A stretch of DNA of 64,000 nucleotides from an uncultured Bacteroidales bacterium (GCA_900318015.1 ONJB01000001.1:106272-170271), one strand, 5' to 3'; positions 48,313 through 55,917 are shown, numbered from the stretch's first letter. Notes: generated by a model from the sequence alone, not told the origin. Numbers and translations: made by a program.

Positions 48313-48596
48313 GAACCGAACTCCATTACAGCCTCTACGACGCGGAATGCGCTGCTGATGTCTACGCGAGCGACCATGACGGCCTTGTCGTCGGGATGGC
48401 CATAGAAATGCTTCCGCTCCGCAAAAGCCTCGAGGCAGGAACCGACTTCGACCACATAGACCCCAGGGCCGGACGATCCATCGAAGAAAACGGCATCGAA
48501 CTGGCGGCGACACCCGTGGAGGCCGTCCGCGTAGTCGACAAGGAAAGCCACAAGGATATCGCCCTCTTCGGATACCTCACGGACGAATACGATTGA
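48309..48596 (+). CDS. Small acidic unknown protein
   Basis: 95 residues from the ATG at 48309, overlapping the previous stop by four bases. Acidic, no hydrophobic segment, with GRSIEENGIELAATPVEAV. Nothing recognised. Confidence 0.58.
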   Translation: MRTELHYSLYDAECAADVYASDHDGLVVGMAIEMLPLRKSLEAGTDFDHIDPRAGRSIEENGIELAATPVEAVRVVDKESHKDIALFGYLTDEYD

Positions 48597-48599
48597 GCC

Positions 48600-48806
48600 A
48601 TGAAAGAGAAAAAAACCATCAAGAACGCCCTCGTCATCAACGGCGTGACCTACAAGGTCAAGCGGCTCACCTACGTACCCGGAATGTCCGACCCCTGTGA
48701 TGACTGCGATATCCGCAGGAAATGCGAGAAAAGCATCCACGGCCGTTTCTGCACCCCGTTCAACGGCGCAGGCCACGTGGAATACTTCAAGAGAATCGAG
48801 CAATGA
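48600..48806 (+). CDS. Small four-Cys protein
   Basis: 68 residues. Cysteines in SDPCDDCDIRRKCEKSIHGRF and CTPFNG could bind a zinc ion (C-x-x-C, then C and C). The basic N-terminus (KEKKTIKNALVI) fits a nucleic-acid-binding or adaptor protein. It overlaps the next gene by four bases. Confidence 0.6.
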   Translation: MKEKKTIKNALVINGVTYKVKRLTYVPGMSDPCDDCDIRRKCEKSIHGRFCTPFNGAGHVEYFKRIEQ

Positions 48807-48976
48807 GAAAAAAAAGCAACGGCCTGAACCGCCTCCCCACAGGTGACCTGAAACAAGTTGCCCATTTCTTCAGAATCGTCAAGAGCTACAAGAAGATGGT
48901 AAGGATCGAGAGTAAAGACCAACGGGGGCACTATACCTCCGCCGACTACCCGGCGGACGAACTGACTGAACAATAA
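48803..48976 (+). CDS. Small protein, paralogue of the one at 15974
   Basis: 57 residues from the ATG at 48803. VAHFFRIVKSYKKMVRIE parallels LAHFNRIMKNYAKLCRIE of the protein at 15974-16120. Two copies in different operons suggest a repeated small module, perhaps a helix that binds a common partner. Confidence 0.62.
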   Translation: MRKKSNGLNRLPTGDLKQVAHFFRIVKSYKKMVRIESKDQRGHYTSADYPADELTEQ

Positions 48977-48984
48977 ATCCAGCC

Positions 48985-49824
48985 ATGAGCAAAGTCATCT
49001 ACCAACCTTCGGGCAAAGCCAGGGAATACTCGCCTTGGGCCTGCAACCTGTACGTGGGATGCAGCAACGACTGCTCCTACTGCTTCAACAAGAGGGGGGT
49101 GCTCGGCAAGGTCGCCGGAGACCCTGTCGCGAAGCTCAAGTCTGGCATCAAGGACGAAGACCAGGCCTTCGACATCTTCCTCAGCGAGCTGAAGCGCTAC
49201 AAGGACCGCATCATCCGTGACGGGGGTCTGATGTTCTCGTTCACCACGGACCCCTGCCTCCCCGGGACTGTTCATCTCACCATGAAATGCGTCGCGGCCG
49301 CAGCCGAGATGCACGTTCCCTGCTCCATCCTCACCAAATGTGCCGAATGGACGAACGAAGAATACCTCGTGAAGGGTCTGCTCGGGTTCTGCAAGGATTA
49401 CGTCGCGGTAGGTTTCACGCTCACCGGCCGGGACGACCTAGAACGCGACGCGTCCACAAACGCCGAACGGATCCTCGCGATGCGGTCGCTGCACGACGAA
49501 GGATACCGGACGTTCGCCTCCATCGAACCCGTCATCAACCTCGACAGGTCGCTCGAGATGATCCGCCAGTCCACGGACTGCTGCGACCACTACAAGATCG
49601 GCCTGCTCTCCGGCGACGAGAAGACCGACGACCGGTACGACATCGCCGGCAGGCTGGAGGAGTTCATCTACGAAGTGGACGAACTCCTCACTCGGGAGAA
49701 GAAAACAGTGTACTGGAAAAAATCCATCACCCAGGTAATAGGACACGAGATATCCGACCCATGCTGCGTCAATGAAACGTTCAATATTTTCAAGCAAACA
49801 ACACAAGAACAATTTAACAAATGA
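48985..49824 (+). CDS. Radical SAM enzyme, SPL-like
   Basis: 279 residues. The iron-sulphur motif C-x3-C-x2-C is in VGCSNDCSYCFNK (Cys at about 26, 30 and 33). Later blocks (LMFSFTTDPCLPG, VPCSILTKCAEW, TFASIEPVINLDRSLEMI) resemble spore photoproduct lyase-like radical SAM proteins carried by phages and mobile elements. Substrates of the mobile versions are unknown. No carrier peptide or partner gene is evident nearby. The next gene overlaps by four bases. Confidence 0.8.
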   Translation: MSKVIYQPSGKAREYSPWACNLYVGCSNDCSYCFNKRGVLGKVAGDPVAKLKSGIKDEDQAFDIFLSELKRYKDRIIRDGGLMFSFTTDPCLPGTVHLTMKCVAAAAEMHVPCSILTKCAEWTNEEYLVKGLLGFCKDYVAVGFTLTGRDDLERDASTNAERILAMRSLHDEGYRTFASIEPVINLDRSLEMIRQSTDCCDHYKIGLLSGDEKTDDRYDIAGRLEEFIYEVDELLTREKKTVYWKKSITQVIGHEISDPCCVNETFNIFKQTTQEQFNK

Positions 49825-50222
49825 AACAAGCTATGGACGAAACTATACTCTACATCTCTATTGGTATCACTGTCTTCTGGGTGATTTGCCTGGTCATCTA
49901 TCCTTTTGTGATTAAATGGATTAAATCCAATATCAAAGAGAATAAACAATACAAAGTTGAGCAGCTCCAAAAAAAGGACATCATTATAAAAGCTACGTTC
50001 ATTCCATTCATCTCACTGATGAACGGCTTCATAATGATAATGATGTCTGCAACCATAAATGAAACCCATGAACGTTTAGGCTTAACCCTATTTGGATTCG
50101 GATTTGCACTGACCATGTACGCAATCATTTCATTCACCAGGAACAACTCGAAACTCTGGAAAAGATTGAAAGAAAGGGAGAACGATAAAGCCCAAGAAGA
50201 AACATCCTCTCATCAAGAATAA
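49821..50222 (+). CDS. AT-rich membrane protein
   Basis: 133 residues, clearly richer in A/T than its neighbours. Three to four hydrophobic segments: about 8-30 (ILYISIGITVFWVICLVIY), about 60-78 and about 90-107 (LTLFGFGFALTMYAIISF). A Lys-rich loop lies between the first two. It overlaps the radical SAM stop by four bases. The composition shift suggests later acquisition. Function unknown. Confidence 0.62.
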   Translation: MKQAMDETILYISIGITVFWVICLVIYPFVIKWIKSNIKENKQYKVEQLQKKDIIIKATFIPFISLMNGFIMIMMSATINETHERLGLTLFGFGFALTMYAIISFTRNNSKLWKRLKERENDKAQEETSSHQE

Positions 50223-50225
50223 CCC

Positions 50226-50702
50226 ATGAACAAGAGACCTGTCATTACTTTCATCACCAGCCTTCTGCTCGCAACGCTCGCGAACGCCCAGGAAGGCCCC
50301 GGATTTGCCCTCTCCTTCAACGGAAAGGGCGGAGAGTACCACAACGTCGGAACAGGCCGCTGGAGCGCTCCTGCGGCCCCGGAAGGCGTGACAGGGGGCG
50401 GCCATACCGTCACCTACTACTCAGGCACGTTCCTGGCCAGCGTGGACCTCTCCAGCAACCGTATCCAGAACATCCACTTCAACCCGCACTTCCACCTCAC
50501 CGCAGCCTACCGCTCCGAAGGCGGTTTCCGGACAATGCTCCGGATCTATCCCGTCGCGGGAGTGTGCTTCCTCGCCGACAAGGACTCCAAATTCGACTAC
50601 GGCGCCGCCCTCGCGCTCAGCGCAGGAGGACGCGTAGGCGGATCGCTCTTCGGGCGCGTCACGCGCCATACCTTCGCCTACGGAATCAGCATCGCCTTCT
50701 GA
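50226..50702 (+). CDS. Small secreted beta-barrel-like protein
   Basis: 158 residues with a signal peptide ending LANAQ. Repeated amphipathic strands (HFNPHFHLTAAYRSEGG, GAALALSAGGRVGGSLFG) and a final AYGISIAF fit a small outer-membrane barrel. Resembles in layout the protein at 40716, though sequence similarity is low. Confidence 0.62.
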   Translation: MNKRPVITFITSLLLATLANAQEGPGFALSFNGKGGEYHNVGTGRWSAPAAPEGVTGGGHTVTYYSGTFLASVDLSSNRIQNIHFNPHFHLTAAYRSEGGFRTMLRIYPVAGVCFLADKDSKFDYGAALALSAGGRVGGSLFGRVTRHTFAYGISIAF

Positions 50703-50721
50703 AACCTGAACTTACGACAAA

Positions 50722-51144
50722 ATGAAACTGAACATCAAACTGAGCTCACTCGTCCTCTTCGCCATCCTCTCCGCCTCCTGCGGCACCTCGGCGAAGAGGA
50801 CCCTCGCAATACCCGACGAACACCAGCAGACAGTCCGACTGGACCAGGGCTCGATTGAAATCGTCAAGGACGACCACCAGCAGACCCGCCGAAACGCCGA
50901 CCGGATCTTCGACGCCTGGTCAAAGACCGCACACCTGCACAGGAACATCACCGGCAGGCGCCTGATGTCCATCGCCCCGAAGGACGACGGATGCCATCTC
51001 ACCTACGACTTCCGTCTCACGGACGGCTCCCAGAGGCGCGTGACACTCATCGTACGCAACCAGAAAGTCACATATAAGAAAAGCGCCAAGGATAGGCGGG
51101 CGGAAATCGTCAACGCCAGAAGATATGAATTGAGACAGAGATAA
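50722..51144 (+). CDS. Small lipoprotein
   Basis: 140 residues with a lipoprotein signal (LFAILSASC, Cys at about 20). The mature part is basic with a repeated DxHQQT element (PDEHQQTVRL, KDDHQQTRRN). Its stop is two bases before the 8-bp target copy of the mobile element at 51155, so its own terminator may have been displaced by that insertion. Confidence 0.65.
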   Translation: MKLNIKLSSLVLFAILSASCGTSAKRTLAIPDEHQQTVRLDQGSIEIVKDDHQQTRRNADRIFDAWSKTAHLHRNITGRRLMSIAPKDDGCHLTYDFRLTDGSQRRVTLIVRNQKVTYKKSAKDRRAEIVNARRYELRQR

Positions 51145-51191
51145 GTCAAAAGAAGGCTATCCGCAATATGAGGTTAGATTTTGTGGATTCA

Positions 51192-51223
51192 CTTGCTAAT
51201 GACCTATTATTCTCTTATCTTTG
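51192..51223 (+). promoter_or_regulatory. Promoter of the toxin-antitoxin pair
   Basis: CTTG (51192-51195, one mismatch to TTTG), 20 bases, TATCTTTG (51216-51223). It lies 16 bases inside the left terminal repeat. Confidence 0.65.
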
Positions 51224-51226
51224 CAT

Positions 51227-51242
51227 GTACATAATTACGTAC
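51227..51242. promoter_or_regulatory. Palindromic operator candidate
   Basis: GTACATAATTACGTAC is a palindrome except for one mismatched pair, set right after the -7 box and before the antitoxin ATG (51252). Phd/YefM antitoxins repress their own promoters by binding such palindromes. Confidence 0.6.
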
Positions 51243-51251
51243 AGAAAAAAA

Positions 51252-51503
51252 ATGAAAACAACCAGCGTATCAGATTTCAGGACCAACATGAAACGGTATT
51301 TGGACGCCGTCATCTTTGACTCGGACTGCGTCGTCATCAACCGTGGCAACACCGGAGCCGTGCTCATCTCCCTGGAAGAATACAACTCCATCAAAGGGAC
51401 GGAAGCCATCCTTGCATCCGAGAGGATGGCGAGTTCCATCCGTACCGGCCTGGAGGATATCGCCCGCAGCGAGGTCGAAGAAATAGACATCGACGCCCTA
51501 TGA
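51252..51503 (+). CDS. Phd/YefM-family antitoxin
   Basis: 83 residues from the ATG at 51252. SDFRTNMKRYLDAVIFDSDC and VVINRGNTGAVLISLEEYNS match the Phd/YefM N-terminal DNA-binding fold, and the acidic, flexible C-terminal end (ARSEVEEIDIDAL) would neutralise the toxin. The stop overlaps the toxin start (ATGA), the usual coupling for such pairs. Confidence 0.85.
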   Translation: MKTTSVSDFRTNMKRYLDAVIFDSDCVVINRGNTGAVLISLEEYNSIKGTEAILASERMASSIRTGLEDIARSEVEEIDIDAL

Positions 51504-52234
51504 AACTGCTTTGGACAAAGAGCGCGAAAGAGTCTTACGGGCTTCTCAAGACGGACGCCCCCGACGTGGCGGAAAAGGTCAAGTCAATCCTGAAAGACAC
51601 GGCAACGCATCCCGAAACGGGATTCGGTTCCCCCACAAAACTCGAAAGGGACTATTCCGGCCTCTGGCAACGGACATACGCCCCCGGTCAGGTCATCATT
51701 TATTCCTTCGATGAAGACGCCGTTACAATCGTCTCCATCGGGGCAAGGGAAACCTCCCTCCAGCATGTCCACCTGGAATCCTATTCCAAGCAGGATGAGC
51801 AGTCCGTCATGGGACAGATGGCCGCCAACAGAGGAAAAGACGGAGAACCCAAGGTAGGCATCTTCTGGTACAACCGAGCGACGAACCAACTGTTCGGAGT
51901 CATATCCCACCGGGTGAGTGACTACACCAAAGCCAACGCCTCGGATGGGAGAATCACCTGCTCCGAAATGCACGAGGATGTCTGGAAAAAGGAGTTCTAC
52001 AAGCAACGATACCAACACGGTGGCCAAGGCCCGTTCATCGGTGCCTACCAGGACAAGCCACGCGGCCGTGTGTTCTACCATATGGATGACGGGACCTATG
52101 AAGTGGCCGTAGGAAAATGGATAGAGGAATACCCCCAGGCTTATGAGCTGATTCTGAAAGAATTCAACCTGCCGCCAGAGAAAACGAAAGCCATGTACGC
52201 CGTCCATTGGGACATAGGTCACTCATGGCGTTAA
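51500..52234 (+). CDS. YoeB/RelE-like toxin fused to an unknown C-terminal domain
   Basis: 244 residues, against about 85 for an ordinary YoeB. Residues 1-85 follow the YoeB pattern (VKSILKDTATHPETGFGSPT, ERDYSGLWQRTYAPGQVIIYSF). The usual catalytic R in HRLVY is replaced (PGQVIIY) and the C-terminal HY is missing, so RNase activity may be altered or lost. Residues about 95-244 form an extra domain with many Trp, Tyr and His residues (VGIFWYNRATNQLFGVISHR, ending VHWDIGHSWR), not recognised. The extra part may restore or redirect activity. Confidence 0.7.
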   Translation: MKLLWTKSAKESYGLLKTDAPDVAEKVKSILKDTATHPETGFGSPTKLERDYSGLWQRTYAPGQVIIYSFDEDAVTIVSIGARETSLQHVHLESYSKQDEQSVMGQMAANRGKDGEPKVGIFWYNRATNQLFGVISHRVSDYTKANASDGRITCSEMHEDVWKKEFYKQRYQHGGQGPFIGAYQDKPRGRVFYHMDDGTYEVAVGKWIEEYPQAYELILKEFNLPPEKTKAMYAVHWDIGHSWR

Positions 52235-52371
52235 CCCTATTTCCAACCACATATTGCGGATAGCCCAAAAGAAAACAAGAAATATCTACTGCCTTATAGA
52301 AAAGCAACTTGTTCCAAAACGGAACAGATTGCCTTGGTTCAAAACAACCGACATAACACTCCAGTCATGGC

Positions 52372-52407
52372 GACAGCCCCCGTACGGTCTTCCGTGCGGG
52401 GGCTGTC
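52372..52407. terminator. Bidirectional terminator hairpin
   Basis: GACAGCCCCCGTACGG and CCGTGCGGGGGCTGTC form a nearly perfect 16-bp stem with a TCTT loop between convergent genes (toxin, plus; HNH, minus). A smaller hairpin (GTTCC AAAAC GGAAC, near 52313) lies on the toxin side. Long T-runs are absent. Confidence 0.7.
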
Positions 52408-52432
52408 ATCGTGCGGCTTCGCCGCCTAATCC

Positions 52433-53575
52433 CTACTTCGCCGACTTGCGACGGTTACAGTCCTGACAAAGCAGCTGACAGTTCTCGATGACGGTATGGC
52501 CGCCCTTCGACCAAGGAACGATATGGTCCGCCTCCATCTCCGACAAGTCCCATACCTTATCCTTCCCGTGCGTGCAAGACGGATTGGCGCAATGATGCTT
52601 CTGGCGCTCATAGACCGTCACCTTCGTGTTCTCGTCGAACTGACGGATCGAAAGGTACTTCTCGTCCTTCGTCAGAAGATACGGCCAGATGCCGGCCTTC
52701 TTTTGGACGTCCGAGTCCTTCAGCATCCTCACGACCTCCTCCTCCAGGTCGGTGGGGGAAAGCGTATCGTTCTTGTGCTCGTTGTACAGGATGCCCCAGG
52801 GCAGGCCCTTCATCTGTTTCCGGTAGTTCGGGAAGACCTTCTGGATCCAATGGATGATGTCCTGGAAATACCCCCACAAATCGTCGCAGTTGGCATCGTT
52901 CTGATGCAAGGCCATATACTCCGCAATAGGGTCCTTCTCCACGCCTCCCTTCAATCCGTCGCGGCTGGCGATCCAACCGAGCACGGTCTCGAGCAGTTCC
53001 TGACGGATAGGGTTGCCGGAGACGTAGTCGCCGCCAAGTTTCGACGCCACGCAGGAGGACTTGCTGAAGCGCTTCTTCACCTCGGTCAGCCACGGCCCGT
53101 AGTAGGCCGCGTTCCGGAGCTCCTGGTCAGTGAGCTTCATGCCGGCGATATTGATGATGCGGAACCACTTCAGGATCTCCTCCGGGGTCCCCTCGCAGAT
53201 GTACACCTGCAGCTCATAATTCAGGAACCGGTCCTTCTGCGACTGGGTGAGGTTCGCCCAGCCGCGAAGAGAACCGTCCACGACGTGCATGAATTCGCCG
53301 GCATTATAGGAGCACAGGGATATCGTCCGCTGCTGTCCGTCCAGGACCTCGTATGTGCCGTCGGCATTCTTGACCCAGTACATGACGTTCAAGGGGAAGC
53401 CGGCGAAGATCGTGTCGATGACAGCGTTCCGCTCCTTCTCGCCGTAGATGAACTCCCGCTGATATGCGGGACGGATATTGAGCTTGCCGTTGTATCCGGA
53501 AACGCCCTTCTCGTCAGAATCGACATAGCCGGCCACAACGTCGGCAATCTTAATAGTGTTGAGACTTATCTTCAT
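52433..53575 (-). CDS. DUF262-HNH endonuclease-like protein
   Basis: 380 residues. The N-terminal DUF262 domain shows LNIRPAYQREFIYGEKERN and the nucleotide-binding box YEVLDGQQRTISL (about 73-85), as in GmrS-type proteins. The C-terminal ~55 residues form an HNH nuclease: CANPSC, then EADHIVPWSKGGHTVIENCQ and CQDCNRRK, with both zinc CxxC pairs and the catalytic His. It overlaps the methyltransferase stop (ATGA). GmrSD proteins cut modified phage DNA using NTP; here the partner is a methyltransferase, so it may be the cutting half of a restriction-modification-like system. Confidence 0.82.
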   Translation of the reverse strand: MKISLNTIKIADVVAGYVDSDEKGVSGYNGKLNIRPAYQREFIYGEKERNAVIDTIFAGFPLNVMYWVKNADGTYEVLDGQQRTISLCSYNAGEFMHVVDGSLRGWANLTQSQKDRFLNYELQVYICEGTPEEILKWFRIINIAGMKLTDQELRNAAYYGPWLTEVKKRFSKSSCVASKLGGDYVSGNPIRQELLETVLGWIASRDGLKGGVEKDPIAEYMALHQNDANCDDLWGYFQDIIHWIQKVFPNYRKQMKGLPWGILYNEHKNDTLSPTDLEEEVVRMLKDSDVQKKAGIWPYLLTKDEKYLSIRQFDENTKVTVYERQKHHCANPSCTHGKDKVWDLSEMEADHIVPWSKGGHTVIENCQLLCQDCNRRKSAK

Positions 53576-54723
53576 ATCACTGCCTTTTGAAAGTTCTTGT
53601 TTCGAATGATAATCCGAGAATAAATAGCTCTCGGGGTACCATTGTTCTCATACAAAACCAGGCTCTTCATGTTGGCTGTATAATGGCCAGTCCCTCCCGA
53701 TGCACGATATTTCGCCATCCAGATCTCTCCAATGCGCTTGATGCCAAGTTTGTCCACATATTCGGGGATACATGCACCGAGGATCTCGAACTGATCAGGG
53801 TTGTATTGCCCCAAAATGGTATCAGGAACTCCCATGGGCCCAGCATAATCCACAGGGATATCCGTAACCCTGTCAACATTTATCGCATCAAAGTTATCAT
53901 ATTTGGGATAATCAGAAGGATTGTATCTCTTATACAACACCAACTCTTCGTGCCTTTTCTTGTGATCAAGGTTCGTGTACCAGCAGATAGCAGGCACCTT
54001 GATGAAGTTCTTGTTGGGATCAAAACCCTTCGATTTGACAAACTTCTTATTCGCCTCGAGATTGTTCTCATACGACGTCTGGTAAACCATGGAAAGGTTG
54101 AAACCGACACCGCACCACATGGTTCCCTCCATGATTCGAGGGAAGACCTCGATATAATGAAGGGCGCTCATCCGACCAAGAATCAAAAACTCCTTTCTGT
54201 ACTCAAACAACTGTGCCACATACTCTCGAAACAGGCTAAACGGGGGATTCGTGACCACGATATCGGACTCCTTCAGGAGCTCAACGCACTGCCGGCTCCG
54301 GAAGTCGCCGGGCTTGTACTCGTCATCGCTCACGAGGACCTCCGGAGGATTGTCCCTGAGAAAGATACGGATGTCCTCATCGTCCACGGCCCCATCGCCG
54401 TTGTAGTCCTCGATAGGACGGTCGATGACGATCTTGTGCGCATTGCTCTCTCCGTCGCCACCGTCAAAAGCCAGTTCCGTTCCGGCCACGGAAGATCCGT
54501 CATAGCTCGTCGCGATCAGCTTCCTCAACCCGAGAGCGTTGAAGTTCATCGCGAAATACTTGAAGAACCAGGACTCGTAAGGATCATCGCAGTTACAGTA
54601 CACGACCTTGCCAGCGAAATGCTGCCGATAGTGCTTCAGTTCGTTCTCGATATCGACGCGCTGCGTGTAGAACTCATCGTTCTTATTCACTTTCGCAGCG
54701 GACAATGTCTTATTTCCAGCCAT
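53572..54723 (-). CDS. EcoRI-family adenine-specific DNA methyltransferase
   Basis: 383 residues. The start KVNKNDEFYTQRVDIENELKH and VYCNCDDPYESWFFKYFAMNF are characteristic of the EcoRI-type methyltransferase family; the catalytic motif NPPF is in DIVVTNPPFSLFREYV (about 154-169). It adds a methyl group to adenine in DNA, protecting it from the partner nuclease. It is middle gene of a three-gene minus-strand operon, coupled to the DUF262-HNH gene by a four-base overlap. Its GC content is lower than the surroundings, suggesting separate acquisition. Confidence 0.85.
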   Translation of the reverse strand: MAGNKTLSAAKVNKNDEFYTQRVDIENELKHYRQHFAGKVVYCNCDDPYESWFFKYFAMNFNALGLRKLIATSYDGSSVAGTELAFDGGDGESNAHKIVIDRPIEDYNGDGAVDDEDIRIFLRDNPPEVLVSDDEYKPGDFRSRQCVELLKESDIVVTNPPFSLFREYVAQLFEYRKEFLILGRMSALHYIEVFPRIMEGTMWCGVGFNLSMVYQTSYENNLEANKKFVKSKGFDPNKNFIKVPAICWYTNLDHKKRHEELVLYKRYNPSDYPKYDNFDAINVDRVTDIPVDYAGPMGVPDTILGQYNPDQFEILGACIPEYVDKLGIKRIGEIWMAKYRASGGTGHYTANMKSLVLYENNGTPRAIYSRIIIRNKNFQKAVI

Positions 54724-54726
54724 AGT

Positions 54727-54972
54727 CTACTCGTTTTTACCGTTCAACGCCTTCGCCCGCTCGAGAGCATCCTCCCGCTGCTGCTGACGCAGGCAGAAAA
54801 GCTCCCAGACGGCCACGTCGCCGTCCTCGACACAGGCGACGAGCTTCTGACAAAACTCGTCGTAGGTCATCTTGCGGCCATAGGTCATCTCGTAAGACTC
54901 CTTGAGGTCCCGCATCCGATCCATAGTCTCCTTCTTCAAGCGGAGAGTGCGGTATTCATCACCTATTCCCAT
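54727..54972 (-). CDS. Ribbon-helix-helix-like regulator of the modification operon
   Basis: 81 residues. A strand TLRLKKETMDRMRDLKES followed by a helix (MTYDEFCQKLVACVE) fits a ribbon-helix-helix DNA-binding fold; the rest is a charged helix. It is the first gene after a 25-base palindrome and promoter, so it may repress its own operon, as C-proteins do for restriction systems. The fold is inferred from pattern. Confidence 0.6.
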   Translation of the reverse strand: MGIGDEYRTLRLKKETMDRMRDLKESYEMTYGRKMTYDEFCQKLVACVEDGDVAVWELFCLRQQQREDALERAKALNGKNE

Positions 54973-55001
54973 AAATCATTCAAAGTTCAACTGTAACCAC
55001 C

Positions 55002-55026
55002 TTGTATCAATGATTCAATGATACAA
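55002..55026. promoter_or_regulatory. 25-bp palindromic operator of the modification operon
   Basis: Arms TTGTATCA and TGATACAA flank a nearly palindromic centre (TGATTCA). It lies just downstream of the -7 box and upstream of the ATG at 54972, where a bound repressor would block the minus-strand promoter. Confidence 0.7.
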
Positions 55027-55031
55027 CGGTG

Positions 55032-55062
55032 CAAAAATAACGATTTTTCCTGTAAATCAACC
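55032..55062 (-). promoter_or_regulatory. Promoter of the modification operon
   Basis: On the minus strand GTTG (55059-55062, one mismatch), 19 bases, TATTTTTG (55032-55039). The operator palindrome follows within six bases. Confidence 0.65.
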
Positions 55063-55172
55063 AACTTCCCACCTCACCCACCCTGAAATTCATCAAAAAA
55101 CCATCCTCAACCCTCCTTCCCGCTCGCCCGTAGCCTCGAAACGCACCGCAATGCGGCCTGGGCGGAGCCCGG

Positions 55173-55264
55173 CCCCGGACCTCATTGACGGAGGTCCGGG
55201 GTGCTTATTCTGCGTTCCGGGCGGCCGTTCCCCCGAAGCCGGCAGAATGTTCCATTCTCCGGCT
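55173..55264 (+). other. Two-hairpin structured leader
   Basis: Hairpin 1 is CCCCGGACCTC/GAGGTCCGGGG (55173-55201), a perfect 11-bp stem followed by TGCTTATTCTGCG. Hairpin 2 is AGCCGG plus AGAATG pairing with CATTCT plus CCGGCT around TTC (55237-55264). An A-rich leader with AAAACCATCATTCACCATG follows. GGTCCGGGG..GCTTAT.CTGCG..CCGGGC is shared with the leader at 35050. The non-coding stretch 54973-55299 otherwise holds only the operator and promoter described. Confidence 0.7.
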
Positions 55265-55299
55265 GAAGAGATAACACTGAACAAAAACCATCATTCACC

Positions 55300-55917
55300 A
55301 TGTCCAGAACGATCTATCCCATCCTGGCCAAGTGCCTCCTTCCGAAGGAAGTGACAGAGAACCCGTCCGAGGCGGCCTCGAACGGTTCCTTCCGCTACGA
55401 GCAGATCTTCGGATTCCTTTCCGAGAAGGCTGGCTGGAACCCCCTGTTCCCCAACGTGCCCGTAGACGACTGCGTCTGCATCTCGGACGACCAGCTGACG
55501 CTGTGCGTCCTTCCCGACGGGAAAGCGGGCTACCTCTACATCCCGTTCCAGGACTACTTCGCCGAAGAGGATGAAAAGCACGAGTGCTTCCTCATCGACG
55601 CCTACGGCAACGACCGGGAATTCGTCCTCACGGGTTTCACCCTCAACGGCGACGAGGCCAAGATCCAGTACGCCGCGCAGGAGGATCTACGGGCCATCTA
55701 CAACGGCCGCGGACAGTACATCCCCGGCGTGACCGAGACGGCGACGTTCCCGAGCATGCAGAAACCGGGCGTGAAGGAGAAGGTCTGCAAGGGCGTCACC
55801 AATTCCGAAAGGGAATACCTCCTGGAGTCCGCCGACTCATGCCTCGGCCAGGGATTCAACTACGAAAGGCTCGTGTTCGAGAAGGTAGTGCCCGTTCCCG
55901 CCGACCTTTTCGACTAG
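55300..55917 (+). CDS. Unknown protein
   Basis: 205 residues, soluble, mixed alpha/beta (CVCISDDQLTLCVLPDGKAG, EFVLTGFTLNGDEAKIQYAA). No active-site motif. Its start region is identical to that of the ERF gene at 20426 over about 20 bases, so both may share post-transcriptional control. Precedes the MoxR/VWA pair. Confidence 0.65.
   Translation: MSRTIYPILAKCLLPKEVTENPSEAASNGSFRYEQIFGFLSEKAGWNPLFPNVPVDDCVCISDDQLTLCVLPDGKAGYLYIPFQDYFAEEDEKHECFLIDAYGNDREFVLTGFTLNGDEAKIQYAAQEDLRAIYNGRGQYIPGVTETATFPSMQKPGVKEKVCKGVTNSEREYLLESADSCLGQGFNYERLVFEKVVPVPADLFD

Larger units (their letters stand above)
51155..52265 (+). mobile_element. Transposase-less element carrying a toxin-antitoxin pair
   Basis: Terminal inverted repeats of 21 bases (51155-51175 and 52245-52265) differ at one position; the ends begin GGCTATCCGCAATATG. 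An identical 8-base CAAAAGAA flanks both sides (51147-51154 and 52266-52273) as a target-site duplication. The 1.1-kb interior holds only the antitoxin and toxin genes with their promoter; no transposase is present. It is therefore a MITE-like, non-autonomous element moved by a transposase elsewhere. Eight-base duplications with GG ends occur in families such as ISL3 and IS1595, but the parent cannot be identified from the ends alone. Confidence 0.8.

Noticed and set aside
52254-52466. 70-codon plus-strand open frame after the toxin gene
   Set aside because: It runs through the right target duplication, a hairpin and the terminator, with no protein-like features.
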